A DNA stretch of 64,000 nt, taken from positions 124,001 through 188,000 of the forward strand of contig NZ_JACHJI010000006.1 in the NCBI RefSeq assembly GCF_014203535.1. The letters are read 5' to 3'. A program made the position numbers and the translations under genes. Below the pieces are notes generated by a model. It had not been told where the DNA came from and did not search any database. It was given only the letters and a program-made list of their open reading frames with translations. Below are positions 8,113 through 17,498 of the stretch, piece after piece; the stretch's first letter is position 1; every line of letters begins with the position of its first letter. This DNA is from Streptomyces griseomycini. Its GTDB lineage: Bacteria > Actinomycetota > Actinomycetes > Streptomycetales > Streptomycetaceae.

Positions 8113-10194
8113 ATGAGTGCAGCGGGGTCACCCCCGGGCGACGGCGACGGGCCGGCGCGCGGACCGGTGCGTCCCAGCGGGCTGCTCGACGTACTGCGCG
8201 TGGCATCGGTGGTCCTGGACACCGAGGGACGGATCACCCTCTGGAGCCCTCAGGCCGAGGAGCTGTTCGGGTACGGCGCGCAGGAGGCGCTGGGCCAGTA
8301 CGCCGCCCGGATCATGGTGCACGAGGAACACCTGGACCTCGTGGTGAAACTGTTCGCCGACGTCATGCGCACCGGGCAGAGCTGGGCCGGGGCCTTCCCG
8401 ATCCGGTGCAAGGACGGCACCACGCGGCTCGTGGAGTTCCGCAACATGCGGCTGCTGGACGACCGGGGGCAGGTCTACGCCCTCGGTCTCGCGGTGGACC
8501 AGTCGACCGTGCGCCGGCTGGAGAGGGACGTGGCGCTGTCCTCGCGGATCGTCGCCCAGTCCCCCATCGGACTGGCCGTGCTGGACACCGGGCTGCGGTA
8601 CGTCTCGGTCAACCCGGCGCTGGAGCAGATCAACGGCGTTCCGGCCGAGGAACACCTGGGCCGCACGATGCGCGAGGTGCTGCCGATGCTGGACACCGGG
8701 CCCTTCGAGGCCACCGCGCGCGAGGTGCTGGAGACCGGGCTGCCGGTGGTGGACCGGAAGACGGTCGGCCGCACCCCGGCCGATCCGGACGAGGACCACG
8801 CCTGGTCGGTCTCGCTGTACCGGCTGGAGGACGCGCTCGGCACGGCGCTGGGCGTGGCCCTGTCGATGGTGGACATCACCGAGCAGCACCGGGCGGGCAT
8901 CGAGGCCGAGACCGCCCGGCGCCGGCTGGCCCTGATCGCCGACGCCTCCGCCCGGATCGGCACCACGCTGGACCTGGAGCACACGGCCGGCGAGCTCGCC
9001 GACGTGGCCGTGCCGGAGCTGGCCGACGTGGCGGCGGTGGATCTGCTGGACGCGGTGGTGCGGGGCCGCCGCAGCACCCTCGGCCCGGCCGAGTCGGCGC
9101 TGATCCGGGCGCTGGCGGTGCGCGGGGTGGACGCGGAGGAGGTGCTGCGGGCGGCCGACCCCCCGGGCCAGGTGACCCGGTACGCGCCGGACCGGCTGGT
9201 CACCGAGTGCGTGCGCACGGGGCAGCCCGTGATGGTGCCGCAGGTGAAGGACGAGGACCTGGCGCGGATCGCCCGCTCCCCCCAGACGGCCGAGTTGCTG
9301 GCCCGGTCGGGTGTCCACTCGTACCTGGCCGTGCCGCTGATCGCGCGCGGCGAGGTGCTGGGCGCCCTCGACCTCACGCGCACGCGCAATCCCGTGCCGT
9401 TCGACGAGGACGACCTGCTGCTCGCGCGGGAGCTCGCCTCCCGCGCGGCCGTGCAGATCGACAACGCCCGCTGGTACCAGAACGCCCGCGGCACCGCCCT
9501 GACCCTGCAGCGCAGTCTGCTGCCCAGCCATCCGCGCGTGACGGGGGGACTGGAGGTCGCCTCCCGCTACCAGCCGGCGGGCGCCACCAGCGAGGTGGGC
9601 GGCGACTGGTTCGACGTGATCCCGCTGGAGGGCGGCAAGACCGCCCTCGTCGTCGGGGACGTCATGGGCAGCGGCATCCCCGCGGCGGCCGCCATGGGCC
9701 GGCTGCGCACGGCGACCACGACCCTGGCCTCCCTCGACCTCGATCCGGCCGTGCTCCTGGAGCACCTGGACAGGATCACCGGCGGCCTGGACCAGGCCAT
9801 CGCCACCTGTGTCTACGCCGTCCACGATCCCCGCGCGCGGCAGTGCACCCTCGCCAACGCCGGGCACCTGCCGCCGGTCCGGATCCGGGTCGGCCACGCC
9901 CCGGAACTGCTCGACCTGCCCACCGGGGTGCCGCTGGGGGTGGGCGGGGTCGGGTTCTCCACGACCACCGTCGAGCTGGAGCCGGGCGACCGGCTGGTGT
10001 TCTACACGGACGGTCTCGTCGAGACGCGGCGCCACCCGCTGGACGAACGCCTCGACCGGCTGCTCACCCTGCTGGACGGTCCCCCCGACCGCTCCCTGGA
10101 GGAGGTCTGCGACCTGCTCCTGCGCACCCTGCACGAACCCGACAACTTCGACGACGTGGCCCTGCTCATCGCCCGCGCCACGCCACCCGCCTGA
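8113..10194 (+). CDS. PAS-PAS-GAF sensor with PP2C-type (SpoIIE/RsbU) phosphatase domain
   Basis: About 693 residues, cytoplasmic. Two PAS domains (about 25-145, with NMRLLDDRGQVYALG, and 150-265, ending in SMVDIT) are followed by a GAF domain (about 280-450) and a C-terminal PP2C_SIG phosphatase (about 470-690). Metal-binding aspartates are visible in GGDWFDV, VVGDVMGSG and the terminal FDDVALL. Such proteins dephosphorylate anti-anti-sigma factors in partner-switching networks, freeing alternative sigma factors; Streptomyces have dozens. No partner kinase or anti-sigma antagonist lies nearby, so its target is unknown. Start is ATG 8113; an in-frame GTG at 8095 with GAGG upstream is an alternative. 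Confidence 0.87.
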   Translation: MSAAGSPPGDGDGPARGPVRPSGLLDVLRVASVVLDTEGRITLWSPQAEELFGYGAQEALGQYAARIMVHEEHLDLVVKLFADVMRTGQSWAGAFPIRCKDGTTRLVEFRNMRLLDDRGQVYALGLAVDQSTVRRLERDVALSSRIVAQSPIGLAVLDTGLRYVSVNPALEQINGVPAEEHLGRTMREVLPMLDTGPFEATAREVLETGLPVVDRKTVGRTPADPDEDHAWSVSLYRLEDALGTALGVALSMVDITEQHRAGIEAETARRRLALIADASARIGTTLDLEHTAGELADVAVPELADVAAVDLLDAVVRGRRSTLGPAESALIRALAVRGVDAEEVLRAADPPGQVTRYAPDRLVTECVRTGQPVMVPQVKDEDLARIARSPQTAELLARSGVHSYLAVPLIARGEVLGALDLTRTRNPVPFDEDDLLLARELASRAAVQIDNARWYQNARGTALTLQRSLLPSHPRVTGGLEVASRYQPAGATSEVGGDWFDVIPLEGGKTALVVGDVMGSGIPAAAAMGRLRTATTTLASLDLDPAVLLEHLDRITGGLDQAIATCVYAVHDPRARQCTLANAGHLPPVRIRVGHAPELLDLPTGVPLGVGGVGFSTTTVELEPGDRLVFYTDGLVETRRHPLDERLDRLLTLLDGPPDRSLEEVCDLLLRTLHEPDNFDDVALLIARATPPA

Positions 10195-10210
10195 GCGCAC
10201 GCCCGCGACG

Positions 10211-10247
10211 CCGGCCGCCCCGTTCCCGTGAGGGGCGGGGCGGCCGG
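10211..10247. terminator. bidirectional terminator between convergent genes
   Basis: Perfect 12-bp stem, CCGGCCGCCCCG (10211-10222) with CGGGGCGGCCGG (10236-10247), 13-nt loop, between the phosphatase gene and the convergent methyltransferase gene. No U-tract, which is usual in actinomycetes. Confidence 0.65.
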
Positions 10248-10261
10248 TACCGCGTCGGGTC

Positions 10262-11110
10262 CTAGGGCCCGACGGTGCCCCGGGGCATGACGCCGATCAC
10301 GACGTGGGCGTACCGCTCCTCGGAGACGGCGAGGCGGGTCCGCAGTCCCGCGCCGGTGAAGGCGGCGACGGCGGCGGGCGCCTGACGGCGGCTCGTCTCG
10401 ACCAGGAGGCAGCCGCCGGGCGCGAGCCAGCCGGGTGCCCCGGCGGCCACCCGGCGCAGCACGTCGAGGCCGTCCACGCCGCCGTCGAGCGCGACGCGCG
10501 GCTCGTGGTCGCGGGCCTCCGGGGGCAGCAGGCCGATCTCGTCCGTGGGCACGTACGGCACGTTGGCCGCCAGGACGTCGATCCGGCCCCGCAGTCCACC
10601 GGGGAGCGCCTCGAACAGGTCACCCGCGTGGACCTGCCCGCCGAGGTCCGCGACGTTGCGGCGGGCACAGCGCACGGCGGCCGGGTCGATGTCCGCGGCG
10701 TGCAGCTCGACCTCGCCGAGTCCGGCCGCCAGGGCAGCGCCGACGGCGCCGGAGCCGCAGCACAGGTCCACGACGACGGCCGCGCCGGGCGCCCGTGCGA
10801 GGGCCTGCTCGACGAGGAACTCGGTGCGGCGGCGGGGGACGAAGACACCGGGTTCCACGGTGATGCGCCGGCCCCGGAACTCGGCCCAGCCGACGACGAG
10901 TTCGAGGGGCAGTCCGGCCGCCCGGCGCTCGACCATCGGGGCGACGGCGTCCGGGGTGGGCGCGGCGGAGAGGATCAGCTCGGCCTCGTCCTCGGCGAAG
11001 ACGCAGCCCGCGGCGCGCAGCGCGGCCACGACGGCGTCCCGGGACGCGGGCGAGGACCGCGGGACGGACGGGGAGGGGGGAGCGGACGAGGAGGACGGCG
11101 TGTGCGGCAA
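10262..11110 (-). CDS. putative protein N5-glutamine methyltransferase (PrmC/HemK-like)
   Basis: 282 residues. SAM-binding motif I reads VVDLCCGSGAVG, followed by the acidic motif ADIDPAA; the catalytic tetrapeptide that is NPPY in canonical PrmC is NVPY here, as in the actinobacterial 'putative protein-(glutamine-N5) methyltransferase' subgroup. The likely reaction is methylation of a glutamine amide, classically in the GGQ loop of release factors, but this subgroup is a paralogue and its target is not established. The first start is a TTG at 11110 with AAAGG nine bases before it; an internal GTG at 11029 would remove the low-complexity Ser/Pro leader and is a reasonable alternative. Confidence 0.78.
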   Translation of the reverse strand: MPHTPSSSSAPPSPSVPRSSPASRDAVVAALRAAGCVFAEDEAELILSAAPTPDAVAPMVERRAAGLPLELVVGWAEFRGRRITVEPGVFVPRRRTEFLVEQALARAPGAAVVVDLCCGSGAVGAALAAGLGEVELHAADIDPAAVRCARRNVADLGGQVHAGDLFEALPGGLRGRIDVLAANVPYVPTDEIGLLPPEARDHEPRVALDGGVDGLDVLRRVAAGAPGWLAPGGCLLVETSRRQAPAAVAAFTGAGLRTRLAVSEERYAHVVIGVMPRGTVGP

Positions 11111-11333
11111 GAGCCTGGGCCTTTCGGGAGCCGAAGGGCGCTCTCGCGGTCACCTGCTACCGGTGATCCGCGTCGCTTCGAGAGGAGAGCACCCGACCTG
11201 ACACAGCGGTGATGGGTCTCACCCCCTCGGCTTCCCGGCCGGGTCTCTCCGCAGCCGGACGGTCACACTACCCGACGATCTCCGCGGTTGTACGGTGCAT
11301 GGAGAACCCCGGGTCCCGGAAGGAGGTGTCCGG

Positions 11334-11768
11334 GTGGACGCAGCCGAGGCCGTGGAGGTCATCCAGCGCGAGATGACGGTCTTCGCCCGCCGTGCCCGCG
11401 CGTCGGCCGGGCGCATGCACCCCGAGCTGTCGCTGGTGTCGTACGCGCTGCTCGGGCACCTGGAGACGAGCGGCGGCTGCCGGGCCACGGACCTGGCCGC
11501 CCACTACGCGCTGGACAAGTCCACCGTGAGCCGTCAGGTGGCCGCCCTGGAGCGGGCCGGCCTCGTCGAGCGGCGGGCCGATCCCGAGGACCACCGTGTC
11601 CAGGTGGTGCGGCTGACGCCGGCCGGCCGGCGCATCCTGGCGCGGGTGACCGAGAGCCGTCGCGCGGCCTTCGCGCAGCGGCTGGCCCACTGGCCGGAGG
11701 AGGACCTGCGGCGGTTCGCCGGCTACCTGGAGCGCTACAACGCGTGGTCCGCACCCGGGGAGCACTGA
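11334..11768 (+). CDS. MarR family transcriptional regulator
   Basis: 144 residues with the MarR winged helix: LSLVSYALLGHLETSGG leads into ATDLAAHYALDKSTVSRQVAALERAGLVERR (recognition helix around residues 60-70) and the wing DPEDHRVQVVRLTPAGR. MarR dimers usually repress neighbouring genes and release DNA on binding phenolic ligands or on oxidation. GTG 11334 sits seven bases after a full GGAAGGAGG. The molybdopterin oxidoreductase and flavin reductase genes follow on the same strand, separated by a strong palindrome and a direct repeat, so they are candidate targets. Confidence 0.88.
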   Translation: MDAAEAVEVIQREMTVFARRARASAGRMHPELSLVSYALLGHLETSGGCRATDLAAHYALDKSTVSRQVAALERAGLVERRADPEDHRVQVVRLTPAGRRILARVTESRRAAFAQRLAHWPEEDLRRFAGYLERYNAWSAPGEH

Positions 11769-11783
11769 GCCCGGGGGCCGGCG

Positions 11784-11809
11784 GGTGTGCGGGCGGCCGC
11801 CCGCACACC
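11784..11809. terminator. perfect 26-bp palindrome after marR
   Basis: GGTGTGCGGGCGG is followed immediately by its exact reverse complement (11784-11809). In RNA it would fold to a stem of 11 bp with a GGCC loop, 15 bp after the marR stop, so a terminator is most likely; an operator cannot be excluded. Confidence 0.5.
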
Positions 11810-11821
11810 GTACGGTTGAAT

Positions 11822-11854
11822 ACCGGAACCACTTGTGACCACCGGAACCACTTG
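11822..11854. promoter_or_regulatory. direct repeat ACCGGAACCACTTG x2
   Basis: Two identical 14-bp copies at 11822-11835 and 11841-11854, 19 bp apart start to start, directly upstream of the molybdopterin oxidoreductase gene. The spacing of about two helical turns fits a regulator contacting one DNA face. The second copy includes a possible in-frame TTG start codon. Confidence 0.45.
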
Positions 11855-11884
11855 AGCACCCCCGCAACGGAAACCACCGATCAC

Positions 11885-12482
<598 letters not shown>

Positions 12483-12490
<8 letters not shown>

Positions 12491-13298
12491 GACGTCGGCC
12501 GAGAACATGACGGGGACCGCGACACGCACCGTGGTGGAGAACGCGCCGGAGCGCTTCGCTCCGGCGACGCGGTTCGCCGTGCCCGGGCGCATCGGCGTGG
12601 ACGAGCGGACCGCCTCGGTGTGGCGCACGGCCACCCTGACCGCGATCCGCCGCGAGACGCCGCGCGTGGCGACCTTCCGGTTCGCCGTGCCCGGCTGGCC
12701 GGGCCACCTGCCCGGCCAGCACCTGCTGCTGCGGCTGACCGCCGAGGACGGTTACACCGCCCAGCGCCACTATTCGATCGCGTCCGCGCCGGACGGCTCC
12801 GGTCACCTCGAGCTGACGCTGGACCACGTCGCGGACGGCGAGGTCTCGGGCTGGTTCCACACGGTGGCCCGGCCCGGCGACCGGGTGGAGGTGCGCGGCC
12901 CGCTCAGCGGCTTCTTCGCCTGGCCGGGCGACCGGCCCGCGCTGCTGGTGGGTGCCGGCTCCGGCGTGGTTCCGCTGATGTCGATGGTCCGGTACCACCG
13001 GGCCCGGGGCCTGACCGTGCCGCTGCGGCTGCTGGTGTCGGCGCGCAGCCCCGAGGAGTTGATCTACGCGCGGGAGTTCGGCGCGGAGACCACACCGGTG
13101 TTCACGCGGAGCGCGCCGGAGGGGGTGCCCGTGGGCCGTATGGCGGCCGCACATGTGGCGCCGCTCCTGGCCGAGCGACCTCCCGGTGGGTGGGAGGCCT
13201 ATGTGTGCGGCTCCAACGCCTTCGCCGAGCACGCCTCCAGGCTGCTGGTGGCGGCCGGGCAGCCCGTGGACCGGATCCGCATCGAGCGCTTCGGCTGA
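12483..13298 (+). CDS. FAD-binding oxidoreductase (ferredoxin-NADP reductase family), partner of the molybdoenzyme
   Basis: 271 residues. The FAD-binding domain carries RHYSIAS, and the NAD(P)-binding domain starts at LLVGAGSGVVPLMSM and ends in YVCGSNAF. The 2Fe-2S ferredoxin domain of many relatives is missing, so electrons must go directly to a partner protein, plausibly the molybdopterin enzyme whose last codons it overlaps (8 bp, GTG start at 12483). The first 45 residues are an unstructured-looking leader; an internal start cannot be excluded. Role as electron donor is inferred from gene coupling. Confidence 0.85.
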
Positions 13299-13401
13299 CC
13301 TCCCCGCGCCGGTTCCGGCCGACTCCGCCCCGCCGTTTCGCCCCGGCGCGTCCGGGCACCCCTGCCCGGGGATCGGTCGCGGTGACGGTGAGGAGGTCGA
13401 C

Positions 13402-13986
13402 ATGCGAACGCGGCTGCGCGACCGACGACGGCAGGGCAGTCCGCTGCGGCGCCGGTCGGACGTGGTCGAGGCGTGGACGGCGCTGGCCGTCGCCGTGCTG
13501 GTGTGCGCGGGGGCTCCGCTGGTGGGGGCGGCCGCCGCCTGGTGGGCCCACGGCGAGGCCCGGGCGACCGCGGCGGAGCAGCGCGCCGATCGTCACCGCG
13601 TGCGCGCGCAGGTCGTGGGGCGGCCCGCCGGGGCAGGACCCTCCGCCCGGGCGGGCGAGCAGCGCGTGCCCCGCGCGACCGTGCGCTGGACGGAGCCGGG
13701 CGAGGGGCGGCGCACCGCCGTCGCGCGCGTCCCCGCGGACGCGCGCCGCGGGGACGCGGTGCACGTGTGGTTCGACTCCCGGGGCCGCAGCGTGCCGCCC
13801 CCGGTCGACGGCGCCTCGGTGTGGCAGCACAGCATCGGCGTGGGCACCTGCGCCGCGGGGGTCTCGGCGGCCGGCGTGCTCCTGGTGCACCGGGCGGTGC
13901 GCGAGGTGGCGCTGCGCCGCCGGCTGGCGGAGTGGGAGCGGGCGTGGGCCCGTACGGAACCGGAGTGGACCCACCGCGGGGCCTGA
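13402..13986 (+). CDS. Rv1733c-like two-span membrane protein
   Basis: 194 residues. A basic N-terminus (RTRLRDRRRQGSPLRRRSDVVEAW) precedes the first membrane helix (about 27-49); a central extracytoplasmic domain with the ATVRW...DAVHVWFDSRGR motifs lies between it and a second helix (about 140-162); the C-terminus is basic. This is the pattern of the Rv1733c family of actinobacterial membrane proteins, whose biochemical role is unknown. ATG 13402 follows AGGAGG by five bases, a strong start. It stands alone with no obvious functional neighbour. Confidence 0.8.
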   Translation: MRTRLRDRRRQGSPLRRRSDVVEAWTALAVAVLVCAGAPLVGAAAAWWAHGEARATAAEQRADRHRVRAQVVGRPAGAGPSARAGEQRVPRATVRWTEPGEGRRTAVARVPADARRGDAVHVWFDSRGRSVPPPVDGASVWQHSIGVGTCAAGVSAAGVLLVHRAVREVALRRRLAEWERAWARTEPEWTHRGA

Positions 13987-14214
13987 GGACGGCCGCCGCA
14001 CCGGACGTCTCCCGGGCCGCCGCCGGGTACTGGCCGGTGTCGATCGGGCACTGATCCGGCACCGATCGGGAGAAATCGCTTACTATGCCTTTCACCTGCG
14101 GGTCTCTCCACCGGTATCGGGCGCAGGAAGTACCGCGGAGCCCCTGGCAGTCCCTCCCGTGATCCACGTACGGTGTCACCGCTGCGCCCTGTCTCTTCGC
14201 AAAGGCGGTCCCCT

Positions 14215-15183
14215 ATGGCCCTGTTCGACCTCCCCCTCGACGAACTGCGCGAGTACCGCAGCGGGTCCACCGCGCCCGAGGACTTCGACGCGTTCTGGTC
14301 CAAGACGCTCGAGGAGGCGCGCGACCACGATCTCGACGCCCGTTTCGAGCCGGTCGACACGGGGCTGTCCACGGTGCAGGTGTTCGACGTGACGTTCGCG
14401 GGGTTCGGCGGCCACCCCGTCAAGGGCTGGCTGACGCTGCCCGCCGGCGCCGACGCCCCGCTGCCGCTGGTGGTGGAGTTCATCGGCTACGGCGGCGGTC
14501 GCGGGCTGCCCCACGAGCACCTGCTGTGGGCGTCCACGGGCCGGGCCCACTTCGTGATGGACACCCGCGGCCAGGGCAGCGCCTGGGGCGCCGGCGGCGG
14601 CACCGCGGACCCGGTGGGCGGGGCGCCGGCGTACCCCGGGTTCATGACGCGCGGCATCGACGCGCCCGAGGACTACTACTACCGCCGGGTGTTCACCGAC
14701 GCCGTGCGCGCGGTGGAGGCGGCCCGGTCGCACCCGCTGACCGACGAGCGGCGCACGGTGGCCGTGGGCGCCAGCCAGGGCGGCGGCATCACGCTCGCGG
14801 TGGGCGGCCTGGTCCCGGACCTGGCGGGCGTCGCGCCGGACGTGCCGTTCCTGTGCGACTTCCCGCGCGCGACGACGCTCACCGACCGGCACCCGTACCG
14901 GGAGATCGGCCTCTACCTCAAGACGCACCGCGGCCGCTTCGAGGACGCCCTGCGCACCCTGTCCTACTTCGACGGCGTGCACTTCGCCGCCCGCGGCCGG
15001 GCTCCCGCCCTGTTCTCGGCGGCCCTGGAGGACCAGACCTGCCCGCCCTCGACCGTCTTCGCGGCCTTCAACGCCTGGGCGCACGAGGACAAGGCGATCG
15101 AGGTGTACGACTTCAACGACCACGAGGGCGGCGGCCCCTTCCAGGAGGCGGCCAAGCTGCGCTGGATGCGCTCGTACGCCTGA
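14215..15183 (+). CDS. acetylxylan esterase / cephalosporin-C deacetylase family hydrolase
   Basis: 322 residues, alpha/beta hydrolase of the AXE1 family (carbohydrate esterase 7). The opening MALFDLPLDELREY and FWSKTLEEA, the GYGGGRG oxyanion region, the nucleophile Ser in GASQGG (about residue 185) and the terminal DHEGG with the catalytic His are all present. Family members remove acetyl groups from xylo-oligosaccharides or cephalosporin C inside the cell. No signal peptide. No xylanase gene is near, so the natural substrate is open. The 228-bp upstream region contains a TACTAT -10-like hexamer at 14082. Confidence 0.88.
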   Translation: MALFDLPLDELREYRSGSTAPEDFDAFWSKTLEEARDHDLDARFEPVDTGLSTVQVFDVTFAGFGGHPVKGWLTLPAGADAPLPLVVEFIGYGGGRGLPHEHLLWASTGRAHFVMDTRGQGSAWGAGGGTADPVGGAPAYPGFMTRGIDAPEDYYYRRVFTDAVRAVEAARSHPLTDERRTVAVGASQGGGITLAVGGLVPDLAGVAPDVPFLCDFPRATTLTDRHPYREIGLYLKTHRGRFEDALRTLSYFDGVHFAARGRAPALFSAALEDQTCPPSTVFAAFNAWAHEDKAIEVYDFNDHEGGGPFQEAAKLRWMRSYA

Positions 15184-15309
15184 GGCGCGTCCGGGACGGC
15201 GGCCCGCGCCGCGCCGGCGGTCTTCCGTCCGGTCCGACCAGTCGGTACGTTCCTGCTGCCCGGGGCGCGCCGTCGCGGTCCGGGCTTTCCGACGTCCGAC
15301 GGAGGGCCC

Positions 15310-16476
15310 ATGTCCGAGCACGAGGTACGAGTCCACGGTCACTGCGAGCCGCGCTTCGCGGCGGTGCGGGCGGCGTTCGAGGAGAACTTCCGGGAGCGGG
15401 AGGAGCTGGGCGCGGCGGTGGCCGTCACCGTGGCCGGCGAGACCGTGGTGGACCTGTGGGGCGGCTGGGCCGACCCGGCCCGCACCCGGCCCTGGGAGCG
15501 GGACACCCTGGTCAACGTGTGGTCGACGACCAAGGGCCCGGTGGCCCTGTGCGCGCACGTGCTCGCCGACCGCGGCCTGCTCGACCTCGACGCGCCGGTG
15601 GCCGCGTACTGGCCGGAGTTCGCCGCGGCGGGCAAGGAGAAGGTCCTGGTCCGCCATCTGCTGTCGCACCGCGCCGGACTGGCCGGGCTGCGCGAGCCGC
15701 ACTCGCTGGCACAGCTCTGCGACTGGGAGCTGACCGTGCGGCGGCTCGCGGCGACGGAGCCCTGGTGGGAGCCGGGGACGCGGTCCGGGTACCACGCGCT
15801 GACCTACGGCCATCTGGTCGGCGAGGTGGTGCGGCGGGTGTCGGGGCTGCTGCCCGGGGCCTTCCTGGCGCGGGAGGTGACCGGGCCGCTGGGGATCGAC
15901 TTCACCATCGGCCTGCCGGCCGAGGACGCCGGCCGGGTGGCCGAGCTGGTGCCGCCCCCGGTCCGGCAGGGCGCCGGACAGGCGGAGCTGTTCAGCCGGC
16001 TGGATCCGGCGGCCGTCGCGGCGCTGACCAATCCGGTGGTGGGCGCGGCGGGCGCGAACACGCCCGAGTGGCGGGCCGCCGAGATACCGGCCGCGAACGG
16101 CCACGGCACCGCGCGGGCCGTCGCCGCGCTGTACGCGGTCTTCGCGGGGCGCGGTGCGTACGGCGGCCGCCGCCTCCTCTCACCGCAGGCGGCCGAGCGG
16201 GTGCGTGAGGGGCAGGGCAGCTGCCGGGACCTGGTGCTCGGCGCCGGGTTCCGGCACGAGACCGAGGTCGGGCTCGGCCTGTGGCTCAGCGGGCCGAACG
16301 GCTCGTACGGACCGAACCCGCGGGCTTTCGGACACGACGGGTTCGGCGGCTCCTGCGGGCTGTCCGACCCGGAGGCGGGTGTCTCGCTGGGCTACACGAT
16401 GAACCGGATGGGGCCTCATATCGCCGACGACCCGCGGAAGATGGCGCTGATCGACGCCCTGTACGGCGCACTGTGA
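15310..16476 (+). CDS. class C beta-lactamase-like serine hydrolase (esterase family VIII type)
   Basis: 388 residues, no signal peptide. The SxxK nucleophile motif is STTK (about residues 77-80), the second motif reads YHALTYG in place of the usual YxN, and a late GHDGFGG replaces KTG. These variants are typical of cytoplasmic beta-lactamase-fold esterases rather than true beta-lactamases, so hydrolysis of small esters or amides is more likely than antibiotic resistance. ATG 15310 follows GGAGGG closely. It stands between an acetylesterase and a GntR regulator on the same strand. Confidence 0.85.
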   Translation: MSEHEVRVHGHCEPRFAAVRAAFEENFREREELGAAVAVTVAGETVVDLWGGWADPARTRPWERDTLVNVWSTTKGPVALCAHVLADRGLLDLDAPVAAYWPEFAAAGKEKVLVRHLLSHRAGLAGLREPHSLAQLCDWELTVRRLAATEPWWEPGTRSGYHALTYGHLVGEVVRRVSGLLPGAFLAREVTGPLGIDFTIGLPAEDAGRVAELVPPPVRQGAGQAELFSRLDPAAVAALTNPVVGAAGANTPEWRAAEIPAANGHGTARAVAALYAVFAGRGAYGGRRLLSPQAAERVREGQGSCRDLVLGAGFRHETEVGLGLWLSGPNGSYGPNPRAFGHDGFGGSCGLSDPEAGVSLGYTMNRMGPHIADDPRKMALIDALYGAL

Positions 16477-16530
16477 CGGGAGGGGCGCCGGGACGCGTTC
16501 CGGCCGAACTGCCGCCCCGCCCTTCCCTGC

Positions 16531-16542
16531 TGGTTTAGACCA
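16531..16542. promoter_or_regulatory. HutC/DasR-like operator candidate
   Basis: TGGTTTAGACCA, a 12-bp palindrome with one mismatch, 65 bp before the GntR start. It differs at one base from TGGTCTAGACCA, the core of DasR-type (dre) sites recognised by HutC-subfamily GntR regulators. Likely autoregulation by the downstream gene or control by DasR. Confidence 0.5.
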
Positions 16543-16606
16543 ATGGTAGATGTGGTGGCGCAACGAGCCCGCACGGCTACGGAACGTCATCACCAGGAGG
16601 CGCGGC

Positions 16607-17350
16607 ATGGCCCGCACCACCCCGCACGACCATCCGCTCGGCGGAGGAACGCCCCTCTACCGGCGGATCGCGACGGAGTTGCTCGACGAACTGCGCGACG
16701 GAACCATTCCGCCCGGCGAACGGCTCCCCGGCGAACGGCAGTTGGCCGAACACTTCGGAGTCAGCCGGGAGACCGTGCGACAGGCGCTCCAACTGCTGCG
16801 CCGCGACGGGCTGGTCGCCACCGACCGGCGGGGCAGCCACGCCACCCTGCCCGGCCTGCCGAGGGAGACGCCGGCCTCCCTCGGCTTCCCGGTCGGTGCC
16901 CGGTGCGCCACCCGGGGCGCGGTGGCCCGGGCCACCGTCGCCTGGGAGACCCCGCCGCCCGGCCACGCCGAGGCCCTGGGCGTGGCCCCGGCCCGGCCGA
17001 CGCTGGTGCACCGTTACTGGTCCGCGTCGGCCGACGGGCGGGAACTGCGGACGGCCGTGACCTCGTTCTCCGCCGTGGCCCTCGCGGAGGTCGAGGAACT
17101 GGCCCGCTACCGCGAGCGCGCCGACGGCACCGCCGCCGCGGAGCTGCGGCGGGCCTACGACTGGATGCGCCGGGCGGGCCTGACCCTGCACCACCGCGAC
17201 ACCATCACGCGGATCGCGGGGACCCCGTCGGTGCGGGTCACCCGGCGGGTGCACGACCAGTACGCCCGGCCGCTGGAGATCACCGAGCTGCTCGTGGACG
17301 CCCAACAGGACGCGTTGGTCTACGAGTTCACCGTACCGGCCGCGGTCTGA
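16607..17350 (+). CDS. GntR family (HutC subfamily) transcriptional regulator
   Basis: 247 residues. An N-terminal winged helix (PLYRRIATELLDELRDGTIPPGERLPGERQLAEHFGVS... in the first 70 residues, recognised by LPGERQLAEHFGVSRETVRQAL) is joined to a C-terminal UTRA ligand-binding domain (about 90-245, ending YEFTVPAAV). HutC-type repressors sense sugars phosphates, histidine derivatives or amino sugars. ATG 16607 has AGGAGG six bases upstream; the longer frame from 16550 does not. A near-palindromic site upstream suggests autoregulation. No adjacent transport or catabolic operon identifies the ligand. Confidence 0.87.
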   Translation: MARTTPHDHPLGGGTPLYRRIATELLDELRDGTIPPGERLPGERQLAEHFGVSRETVRQALQLLRRDGLVATDRRGSHATLPGLPRETPASLGFPVGARCATRGAVARATVAWETPPPGHAEALGVAPARPTLVHRYWSASADGRELRTAVTSFSAVALAEVEELARYRERADGTAAAELRRAYDWMRRAGLTLHHRDTITRIAGTPSVRVTRRVHDQYARPLEITELLVDAQQDALVYEFTVPAAV

Positions 17351-17498
17351 CCGGACCGGGGACCGCCGGGCGGCCCACGGCCCCGTCACGCCCGCACCGC
17401 ACGGGTCCGGCGGCCGACGGCCGGTCGCGGGAGGGGTTCCGGAGCACCACGGCGGTCCGGTGCCGGCCGGGGTCGGGAAGTGACCGGTCGGCGGGCGG

